From NCBI GenBank assembly GCA_905221605.1, contig CAJNDS010002357.1:532831-596830 (forward strand): a stretch of 64,000 nucleotides of DNA. Direction: 5' to 3'. The DNA comes from Symbiodinium natans. Taxonomy: Eukaryota; Sar; Dinophyceae; Suessiales; Symbiodiniaceae. Numbering within the stretch: the first letter of the stretch is position 1; each line of letters begins with the position of its first letter. This document shows, in pieces, positions 55,201 through 64,000 of the stretch. Below the pieces are notes generated by a model. It saw nothing but the letters and a program-made list of their open reading frames with translations, was not told the origin of the DNA and searched no databases. Position numbers and translations under genes: made by a program.

Positions 55201-58200
55201 CAGTCGCCTTCAGGTTTAAGGGGCCTCTCTGCAAGTCACAGGTTGCTCGCCTCAGATGGCGACAACCATGACTCCTCGCGACGTTGAGAGTGCGCCGCTC
55301 ATGCACACCATGGAAGACATTCCTGTTGAACTGTGGAAGCAGCGGGCGTACACAGCAGGTGACACGTTCAAAGTGAGCGTGCTCGTGCCCCCGACACCAG
55401 AAATGGCATGCTGGGCACGACTTTGTCATTGCATTATCGCTCCAGAGAGTCTGACCTTCCATTGCCTGGCAACTTGCATTGGCATCTGCAACGTGACTCC
55501 CCTAACAAACGTGACCGTTACCAGCCTTCAGTACCAGCTCTATTTGAACTCCATTTTCCACAGACTGGACGTGAGCTTCTATGGACATTCGATCACCATG
55601 CCCCTGGTGAACCTCTTCTTGATGCTGAAGATGATCCAGGTGAGCAGTGGCGCCATCCAGTATGCGACGGTCTATGCAGCACTGCTCAACGTTTCTGAGT
55701 TCTTGTTAGATCACATTTTAGAGCTCAATTCATGCTGAAGCCCAAGAAGAAATTCAAGCGATCATCAGTAGTAACTCCCTACACCCGAAACCCTAAGCCC
55801 TAAACCCAGAAGCTCAAAGGGTAATAGTATCCCAACATATCCCAGCACCAGCCCAGGTATGGTATCTTGTTTGGGGCATCAGCAACAAGATATGGTGGAT
55901 GGGTGTCGCAACTGGGCCCTTGTTGAGGAACTTAAATGTCGGCTTTAGGGTTTGAGTTACCATGATAAGGGTGCTATAACATAAGCTTTAGTTCCTAGGC
56001 AAGAGCCCAGGCAAGTATACCCATGCTGTGGGGTATGTGGGCCTTGGCTCACGCATATCCTCCGGATTTTTGGGGCTACAACTACGCATTCACAATGTCT
56101 GTTGTGATGGCTCTCCTGCAAGCTGCAACGCACGTCGTGGAAGACTTACCCCCACGGGTCACAGGCTCCATTTATTGGAAGACGAAGCTTGAGTTCTATT
56201 GCTACAAGGTCGACGGCTGTGGAGAGCTGCTTGATAGGATTGTCCGCAGCATTTATCAGATGATCTGCGGCACGCTCGACGAGTGGATGGCGTCTCAGCG
56301 TCTACTCTGCTTGTTCTGGGGAATATGCCCGGTCTTCTGGCTGATGAAGAAGTTGCCATCTTGCCAGTCAGAATCGTACAAGATACTCAAAGCATGGGAT
56401 GCTGGGCTTTTTTGTTAAGGAACTTCAGTTTCGTTACCATAGTAAGCAGGCTGTCCTGATCATGGTAACTGAATTTAAGTTCGCAAACCCTAAACCCTAA
56501 ACCCCTATTATTGTAGCTTAACCCTAAACCCTTAACCCTCAGCCCAGGAAGACATGGCCAACGTTGCGCTGACTCCTCAGCCTCGCCAGTCGTTCCGTGT
56601 GGTTCCTGTGAAGGAACTTAAGTTGTTTATTGGGCTGTTCCCCCTTATACTAACAGTCCTTAATGGGGATTATAGTCGGGAACTATAGAATCCTATTAGG
56701 ACTGGTAGAATAAGGGGTAACATCCCAAGTTGTGGTATGGTATAGTCTAGTATAATAGCAGGGTTAACGAACTTAATCAGGGCACTATGTAGGGTTTAGG
56801 GCTTAGGGTTTAGGAACTTACCACTAAGTTAACTGGATAACTCTTAGAATGGCAACCTAGTTCGAACTCTGAACCCTAATCCCTAAACCAAGTTCCTTAC
56901 AGGACCCCATTTGGCTTTTGCTACAGACATCGAGTAATATATCCGCCTAAACCTTGAACCGTAAACTTAATTGACTACTGACCCTGAATGCTGAAGCCCT
57001 AAACCCTAATTCCAAAATCTGAATTTGCGTTCCGGAACTCTGAACCGTAAGCCCCTTCAAGTAACCTTATAATGGTAGTTTAAGTCCTGAAGCCCTAAAC
57101 CCTAAACCCTATTATGGTAAGGCGGCTTTTGCAAAAGACATCGACGTTACAAATCAGCTCAGTGCTTGTGGGCGCGCCTGTTATCAGCCTCTGGGCTCTC
57201 GTTAAGGAACTTAACTTAAGGGTTTTTCAGTTTGGGGTTTAAGGTTTAGGGAAAGTTCAGGGTGTAGGGTTGCCATGATAAGGGTTTAGGGTTTCGGGTT
57301 TAAGGTTCAGGGTTTAGGGTTTAGTGTTCTTGTTCAGGAACTGAAGCGAAGTTACCATAACAAGGGTTTAGGGTCTGGGGAATAGGATCTAGGGTTTAGG
57401 GTTTAGTGTTCTTGTTAAGGTACTGAACCCCAAACCCCAAACCCTGTATAGTACCCTGTTACGGTAAATTAATTCAAGTTCCTTATAAACCCTAAATCAA
57501 ATAAACGTAAAGCCTAAACCCAAGACTTAGTTCAAGTTCCTGAACAAGAAGTTTAGTTTCGTATAGTATGGTATAGTGCACCTACTATGAGTCACTTCTT
57601 CCACGCTCCTTAGCACGAACCCAGGCCCTGGTGTCCTGAGTGTTTGGTGCGTCACGATCCGAACACGATTCCAAATCCTGGGCTCGACTTCATTGGCATC
57701 GGTGGGGGGGCATACCTAGACACACCTGACTACGAACAGGTGGGGGTCTCAAAAGAGGGTTAGGGGTTTAGGGAGTATGAACAGGCGGGCTTGTTTCAGA
57801 ATAGGTTTAGGGTTTTGGGCCTGACTCTGAACAGCTGGGATATGCTTTAGGGTTGTAGGGTTTGAGGGTGTTAGGGTTTTAGGGTTTGGGGTATGGGTCC
57901 TTATATTCGAAACTGCTTAAGGGCCATTCCTAGGCGCACCTGACTATGAACTGGTGGGCCTCTAGGTTTTTAGGTTTTTAGGTTTTTAGGTTTTTAGGTT
58001 TTTAGGTTTTTAGGTTTTTAGGTTTTTAGGTTTTTAGGTTTTTAGGGTTTAGGGTTTAGGCTTTAGGGTTTGTCTTAAAGCAGGGGGTCCCTTATCAGGG
58101 GTCCTTGGTAGTAGAAGTTGCCTTAAGGGGCATTCCTAGGCGCACCTGACTATGAACAGGTGGGTTTGTCCCAAAATAGGAGGTCCCTTATATCCCTACT

Positions 58201-61200
58201 ATTGGGGCACACTTAAACACACCTGAACATGATTAGGTGGGTTTGTCTTATTAAAGTTTAGAGTTTCGTCCTATGTGCGGTTGCCTTGGGCCATCTTTCG
58301 GGGTTTTGGGAACCTTTCTGCTTTGATCGCAGGTTTCGGCTTTCATAGACGCCAAACCTCTTGGAAGGGCTTTGTGTGTCCAACGCAAGGAACTATTTCA
58401 GCAGTAGCTCAGAGTGTACAACTAAACCCTAAACCTCATCCCTAAACCCGAATACCAAGCCTTAATCCCTAAGCCCAAACTGAAAACCTGACACCCAATT
58501 CTTACCATTTAGAGTCTATTTAGGGGGACCCAATTTTGCAAGGGATTATATAGAGACTTGAGGGTTTCGCTCCCCCACTCAACCTTGAGAGCACCAGTAG
58601 CTTGAACAGGTGTCCTGTGGACAAATGTGCGGCGGATGTCTTCATTGTGACCAATCAATGTTCACGTCTCATCCCGAGTACTTTCGCATCAATGCGAAAT
58701 CCGCACATGTCAACCAGTGCCGGCTGCAGCAGACAAGCTTTGCCGGCCAAGACGACCCTGAGACCCATGACGTCCCATGCTGTGGATGTGCAGACATATC
58801 GTGCTTCTCCGCATTTCTTGCCATGGAGGTTGTTCACTACATTCTGGGGTTGATTGCGTGCATCTTTTTTCCAGATGTGGTTGCATCATCTGTCTTGCTG
58901 CGCGGGATGAGAGACTCTCACGCGCTCCACTTCGTGATCCGTGGGGTTTTGGGCCCATGCCTTGCCATGATCCTGATGTATGTCCTCACTTTGAAGATTG
59001 CGACCTTCGGGCAGCCCGACTGGAGAAAGATTGGCAGCTGGCGGCTTCTGCCCATGATCCTCTTGTACAGCAGTCTTCTTGTGCTCTCAGCGATAAGAAT
59101 TTTAAAGGATGGAGGCGTTGACGGATGGCGTGAAAGCAGCGAAATAGAGCATGTCGCTGGGCAAGCCATCTTTTTAGTGGCATACAGTGCTTTCGCCTGT
59201 GCTGCAAGCGAGCCCAATACCCCTTAATTGAGGAAGATCGAATAGGGATCCCAATATGAATTGATTTTTGACTTAATAATACAATAATATTAATAATAAT
59301 AATAATAGCACTCCCTTGAGGTGCTGAATCAACGAATGTTGGGCTCTCTGGGTGGAGACAGCAATCGGAAGAGCTTGGTGGCCAAAGTGCCACAGGGAGA
59401 CTCAAGCGGGCTGCTGCTTGTAAAGACGATGACTAGCATGCTACTACTGCTGCCACCACCAAACTATTACCAAACCAGTACCTCTTAATTCTGTTTACAC
59501 CCACTACTACAAACTGTATAGACATGTGGACGATATTGATACACGAAGGGAAGTGCCAAAGGGCCGTCTTGAAATGGTTTTACGTGTTGTGCTTCTTCGC
59601 TTCAAGCTCCCCACCCCGTTAAGTCTTATTTCTACCTTACACACCTCTTCAGAATACTCAGCATCTCCAGTCCGAATCCACCATGCAGGGGGGCAACGCA
59701 CTCATTTTCGTCCTGGACAGTGCTGACCATGACAGGCAGGACTGCTCTTATCAGCATTTCTCCCGTGGCCACCTGAAACCCAAGTTCTAGTTTCCTTTGT
59801 CTAACCCAAGGCCAGCCCAATCCGTGAAGCATCTTTTGCAGTTAGACGCGTCATCGCCCGAAATACCCACGGCATTGTGTGGCTTTCCTGTGTGGCTTTC
59901 CTTTGAATTATTTTTAGCCAGATGGGTGGGTTCATGCGTTTGGGAGACTCATCGTGAAACGCTACTGCTTATGACACAAAGTAGTGAGATCCTGCTGTGG
60001 TCGGGAAACGCCGTCCTGGCCTTGAAGTTTCAGGGTTTAGGGTTCAGGGCTCAGGGTTTAGGGTATGAGGGCACATGTTTTCCCTTGATCATCAAACTCA
60101 TGTCGGGGTTCTTGTGGATGCGAATCTTGAGAGCTTAGATCCCCCCATGTTGCGGCTCTCCACGTGCAGCCAGGCTACCACAAGCTAAAGAGGCACTGTG
60201 CTCGCTTCTTCAGGAGGAGGCAGCGACATTCCCCAATCCGAAGCTTTTTTCAGCCCCTGTAAGGTCTGATCATGACAAACCAACTCTCTCTCACTCTTGG
60301 CACTTTACTGTTGTAAGGTTCTCGGGCGTTCTGGTTCCAGACATGTCTCCACGCGGTCGAATGGGACGATCTCTGTCTCAAATCGCCGAGTTTGGTCGCG
60401 CGTTCTGTTGTGAAGATTTGCGTGAGCATGCTGCAGTGCATGACTTCGGTCCTGCACGAGTCTCGGCGATGCTTCGGAAGAGCCTGGCAGGCTTCGCAAG
60501 ATTTCACAAGCTCTCCAGCTACAGGATCCTAAGGTCCTAAGCCTCTTTCATACATCATACATCATACATCATACTTCATGTCATCAGGTTATATGAACAG
60601 ATATGCATACACACATTTACACACTCAGATATACATACATCTATACACACGCGTCGCACATACCTACATCTCTAAGCTCTGCATCACTCCCGTCCCCACC
60701 CTAAACCCTAAACCCGAAACCCTAAACCCTAGACCCTAGACCCTAGACCCTAAACCCTAAACCTTAAAACCCAAACCCTAAACGTGGGGACGATTGAAAG
60801 AGGAGCTTCGCGAGGCGCCGGTGCTGGTCCTCGGGAATAAGAAGGCCCAGCTACCTTTCGTGTCGCCTTTTGGGAAGAATTTAGGGTTTAGGGTTTAGGG
60901 TTTAGGGGTCATTTTTGGTGATGGGGCACTGAGTGGGTTTGGGCTGGAATCTTCGCTTTTTCGAGTATGGACAGATTTCGTGTTTTGGGACAGCGTTCAA
61001 CGGTAGGAACCCTCTGACTATTGCGAAAGCTTGTTGTAAAGCACATGCCGAAACTGCTGACCCACAAGCCTTTAACTATCGGGCTTGCTTGCGGCCTTTG
61101 CACCAGACCCAAGCAATGTAGGCAAAGGTACATCCCCTTAAGGTCCAAAGTCCCTAAACCCTAAACCCTCAACCCTAAACCCTAAGCCCTAAACCCTAAA

Positions 61201-63310
61201 CAGATCCATCGGCCCTCAACCTTGGACTCCCTAAGCCCAAAAGCCATATTTTGGGCGAGGCAGAAGGCTTTTGCATAGGGTTCGCGTTCACCCGGAGGTT
61301 AAGACCCGCGACGCCTGAAGCATCTGGAAACCTTGAGACCGCTGGTGTATTCTGACTTGCAGATCTTGAGCCTTCAAGCAGATGGTGCGCCTTCAAAGTC
61401 CTGAAAGCACGGTGCAGACATACAGACCCTTCCAAGCCCTCAGCAGGCAAGGCGACCCCCTGGACTCGCAGTCCGCTTTCAACGGCCTCACTAGACACCA
61501 GCAGAACCGCAGCAGAGCTCGTGTGGTGTATGAGGCTGTGTAGTTTGTGTACTTCGATCCCCAGCTCTCAGCGTACGCACCTCAGACCCTGGACCCTAAA
61601 ACTTTTAAGCCTGGGGTTTCGTGCTTGAGCTCATGTGGCGGCGCGGCTGCATGGGCTGCTTCCCAGGCTGAGGCTCAAGAAGCACACCTCAGGGTTTTCG
61701 GGACTTGAGGCAGCAAGATTCAGAACCCAAGGCGCCAAACCTAGAACCCTCTCAGCCGACACAGCCTGCGTTCTAGGGGTTGGATGTTGAGTATGCTCTT
61801 CAGGGTAGCAAGACAGAAGCCAAAAGCTTTTGACCAAGACCGTAATGCATTTTGCAAGACGATGAAGAACTCAGGTTTCGACACTTATGTTGGGAATGAC
61901 AGTGAAGTACACTCGGTGCAAGCCTTTCACTTGGTGGAAGAAGCTTCGATTCGGGGCACGAGAGGGTGGACGAGGTCGACACTCCAAACCATGCATAGTT
62001 ACCATCACTGGCTGGCGCCATGCCAGCGCAACACGCCAAGGCTTCTGAGCGAGCTCGGAAGACAATTTCCTCAGCAAAAAGTGATATCACCAGTTGGAGA
62101 CATATCAGTTGGCACATCCGTCAGGACAGATAAAACGTAAGCAAATCCAAAAGGCCGACTCAGGCCGACAAGGTATGCTCTGGACCAGGCAGTCAGGGTG
62201 CCTGTAACCTAGATGCAAGCAAACTGAGTGCACTGCAGCATTTCTTCTGGCCAAAGCTGCTGCAGGCACTGTAAGTTTTCCGTAGGTCAGCCGCGGGAAT
62301 TTTCTGCAAGGTTTCTGCCAGAGATCCTGCATGTCGCCTGCCAAGCCAGTGATAGTTTTTCTGTGTTGTGAAGGCTGATGTTTCTCTTTTCATCTCCGAA
62401 CTCCTTGATGCGGTCGGCTTGCGTAGATCCGAAGGCACTCTCCAGTAGGCCAGGTGATCGTGCAGAAAGCTAATGGCAATTGCAGAGCGTCCACAACAGA
62501 TGCACTTCTCAAGCAGACAGGCCCATACATGCCACATATCTTTCTCACGCAGCAAGCCGGTATACACTAGGACCCGCCTTGCTGCAGGTGTCAAAGATGT
62601 CTTTTGATGATTCCCAGGCAGGCTCCATGGACCCATGGCTGTTTGGTTTGGGGTTCAAAGACGTGGCTATGAATGAAGTTGCAAAGCCCGAACTACACCT
62701 GAAGCGCAACGGCAAACTCCGACAAAACCCCGAAGTTTCAATCCCAAATCCCTCATGAGTTTGTCGATCTACCGAAACTCCTCAACCCTTTCGAAGCAAA
62801 TTTGGAACCCTGGGCCCTGTTTTTGCCACCCTGAGGATGCCCTGGTGCCGCCAAAGCGCTCCGCATGGGAGGATGAGAGGGCTTCGATTATGTCATGTTG
62901 GGGCGTGAGGCATTCTGGGGATATGTGGCCTTTGATTCAGTAGGGTACGTTTCGAGATGAACATCGAAGCAGTAGAAGTTGCCAGGGTTGCGGGGAAATC
63001 CAAAGCCAAGACCTTTTAGCAGGACTGGCAGCGCCATGCATCGGATCGGTGGCAGAAGGCGTGGATGCTTCGGTCGTTTTGAATGGAGGAGCAGAGACAA
63101 GGAGGGCGGCGAACATGAATTATCTGAATCCCGAAAAATTTTGATGGTAAAGGTGTGTGTGTGTGTGCCCAAAGCCATGTCCCCCTAAGACTTGTGGAAA
63201 GACATTGCTTGGCGGGCGATGTTGGAATAATTAATTCTTGTTTAGTTAGGAGCTTACAGGATCCTTTGTTTTGTAGGTGGTCTCCTACAGATCAACTTTC
63301 CTGATGCCAT
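52286..63310 (+). CDS. ARF/ARL-family small GTPase, multi-exon, probably 3'-partial
   Basis: ARF-family GTPases recruit coats and effectors to membranes. Exons: 52286-52315 (VNVLMLGLDA; an in-frame ATG at 52274 is a possible start), 52714-52763 (AGKTTILYRLKIGEIV, P-loop), 53252-53285 (TVPTIGFNVEN, switch I), 53788-53830 (VHYGNINFCVWDVG), 54877-54920 (QEKLRGLWRHYYKE; with the previous exon DVGGQ, switch II with catalytic Gln), 59689-59735 (GGNALIFVLDSADHD), 60174-60219 (LPQAKEALCSLLQEE) and 60803-60844 (ELREAPVLVLGNKK, the NKxD region). 63291-63310 (INFPDAM) is a weaker candidate. All joins keep phase; donors are GC, GA, GA, GT, GC, GC, GC and GC. The C-terminal helix is not found and probably lies past the window. 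The usual N-terminal amphipathic helix is not seen either; it may be encoded in an unrecognised first exon. Intron 5 holds a nested gene. Confidence 0.88.
53617..53676. repeat. CCCTAAA telomere-like array, degenerate
   Basis: About eight units in ARF-like intron 3. Confidence 0.85.
55036..55098. repeat. CTACTG/CTGCTA triplet repeat
   Basis: Low-complexity CTG/CTA triplets upstream of the nested membrane-protein gene. Confidence 0.8.
55256..59227 (+). CDS. Cys-rich multi-pass membrane protein, nested in ARF-like intron 5
   Basis: Exon A 55256-55639 opens MATTMTPRDVESAPLMHTME directly after an AG. It has hydrophobic stretches (CLATCIGICNV, MPLVNLFLMLKMIQ) and ends at CAG|GTGAGC. Exon B starts at 56011 (AG acceptor) and reads MLWGMWALAHAYPPDFWGYN then FTMSVVMALLQA; it stays open to 56418, with a possible AG|GT donor at 56208. 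Exon C 58610-59227 has a Cys-rich head (CGQMCGGCLHC, CCGCADISC) and four predicted membrane segments (EVVHYILGLIACIFF, LGPCLAMILMYVLTL, LLPMILLYSSLLVLSAI, AIFLVAYSAFACA), ending TAA. A-B and B(56208)-C joins are in phase. The exons are much longer than those of the host genes. The family is not recognised; the CxxC pairs suggest metal binding or disulphides at a membrane. The intron between B and C is full of repeats. Three separate genes would be an alternative reading. Confidence 0.6.
55925..57545. repeat. Degenerate repeat field: AAGGAACTTAA and GTTACCATAATAAGGG motifs mixed with CCCTAAA
   Basis: AGGAACTTAA-like motifs recur near 55928, 56418, 56612, 57206 and 57337 (inverse AAGTTCCT near 57474). 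Most are followed by GTTACCAT(A/G)(A/G)TAAG. Telomere-like units fill the gaps. Units are diverged and irregularly spaced. Exon B (56011-56208) lies within it. Confidence 0.6.
57714..58250. repeat. Array of CACCTG...CAGGTG hairpin motifs
   Basis: CACCTGACTATGAACAGGTG, a 6-base stem and 8-base loop, occurs exactly at 58143 and with changes at 57723, 57937 and 58209; 57775-57790 is a partial copy. Flanks are shared (CATTCCTAGGCG before, GGGTTTGTC..AAAATAGG after). Confidence 0.75.
57963..58044. repeat. AGGTTTTT tandem array
   Basis: About ten perfect 8-base AGGTTTTT units leading into GGGTTTAGGG. It looks like an expanded variant of the telomere-like unit. Confidence 0.93.
60697..60785. repeat. 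CCCTAAA telomere-like array
   Basis: About 11 units with CCCTAGA variants, ending 18 bases before the ARF-like exon at 60803. TTTAGGG units follow that exon at 60879-60906, in the opposite orientation. Confidence 0.92.
61151..61202. repeat. CCCTAAA telomere-like array, short
   Basis: About seven units in the ARF-like intron after GNKK. Confidence 0.9.
61203..63290. other. ARF-like intron without recognised exon
   Basis: I see no exon with the bias and splice context of the confirmed ones. Open frames of 60-150 codons occur on both strands without family signals. Confidence 0.4.
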
Positions 63311-64000
63311 GAACTAGCTTTCGGAAGGGGTGTTCTCCAAAGCCTGCTTCCTCTGGATGAGATTTTGGGTAGCATGAGAGCGCTGCAGCACACAGTTTTG
63401 ATGAAGACGAAGCCGACTCCTCCGCACGACGTTCAGCACGAGACGAGGTAGAAGAGGTTTAGGGCAAACGGCTGCATTCTCGGCAACGTCAAAATCTGAA
63501 CCCCACGACGGGCTGCGTAGTGGAAACGCCGAGAACTTCCTCACCCCTGAACCACATGCTCACCATAAAAGCCTACGAAAACGGCAGCATCGACCCTTAA
63601 ACGGCCCTGCAGGCCACCTTTGTTTGAATTAGCAAGAAACTCAAAAAGCCTGGGATGGAAGCTGGCTGAGGCGCAGCTGGCAAAGTCCGTGCTGGGTGCA
63701 CTTTGGACTCCGGCGGTGCCGTTCGGTTGCAGAGAGCTCCCGATGGGCTTAGGGTTGGATGTGAGTTGGATGTGGTCCTGAAGTGTCAGGAAGTAGGGTC
63801 ACTGCCCAGAAGGACCCCGCCTGACGGCAACCTGAATCCTGAAAAAGCGCAGGCGGATGGGAGTTGCCCGGGAGACGTTCAGCGAGCGACAGATGTTGGG
63901 CAATTGTCGCGGTTAGTCACCAGCCAATCACCGGTGCACTAGCCGGTGCTGCACGCCTACACGCTTACCAGGGCAACAGATCGAGAACAGTGATGATTTG
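63311..64000. other. Window end, unassigned
   Basis: The ARF-like C-terminal exons (SGDGLxEGLDWL-type) were looked for and not found. The segment 63850-63915 is open, but no frame matches the family. Confidence 0.3.

Noticed and set aside
60343-60540. 65-codon frame (starts MSPRGRMGRS) as a missing ARF-like exon
   Set aside because: It does not resemble the family, and the exons at 60174 and 60803 already join in phase without it.

Overview
The window looks like nuclear DNA of a dinoflagellate alga. Four observations point there. Recognisable eukaryotic and plastid-type proteins are encoded in very short exons (14 to about 105 bases) separated by introns of hundreds to thousands of bases. 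In the best-resolved gene most intron donors are GC or GA rather than GT, with AG acceptors that are usually followed by G. Every gene I can place is on the + strand. Plant/alga-type telomere-like repeats (TTTAGGG / CCCTAAA) are scattered through introns in both orientations. Species cannot be named from this.

Layout. (1) 583-26330: a Hsp100 ClpC-type AAA+ chaperone, missing its N-terminus at the window edge. I traced 40 phase-consistent exons totalling 1,806 coding bases, about 7% of the span. Its intron 8 holds a roughly 2.2 kb AT-rich element with terminal inverted repeats (3799-5962). Its intron 9 holds a nested gene for a double CCHC zinc-knuckle protein, present as two tandem ~1.7 kb copies (6566-10004). 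(2) 26692-45390: an unrecognised multi-exon gene, opening with a signal-peptide-like start and ending with a good terminal exon. It may be more than one gene. (3) About 46037-51302: a second unrecognised multi-exon gene with a Lys/Ser/acidic central part. (4) 52286 to at least 60844, probably continuing to 63310 and beyond: an ARF/ARL small GTPase. Its intron 5 contains a nested gene for a Cys-rich multi-pass membrane protein (55256-59227).

Between exons lie interstitial telomere-like arrays, two dispersed repeat families of about 80-105 bp, a foldback hairpin, a hairpin-motif array (57714-58250) and microsatellites. No rRNA, tRNA or CRISPR array was recognised. ClpC would act in plastid protein quality control and the ARF-like GTPase in membrane traffic. 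The genes share no evident pathway; what they share is architecture: one strand, tiny exons, non-canonical splice sites and genes nested within introns.

Exon boundaries are my own reading from family conservation and reading phase. They can be off by a base where AGG repeats occur at both intron ends.
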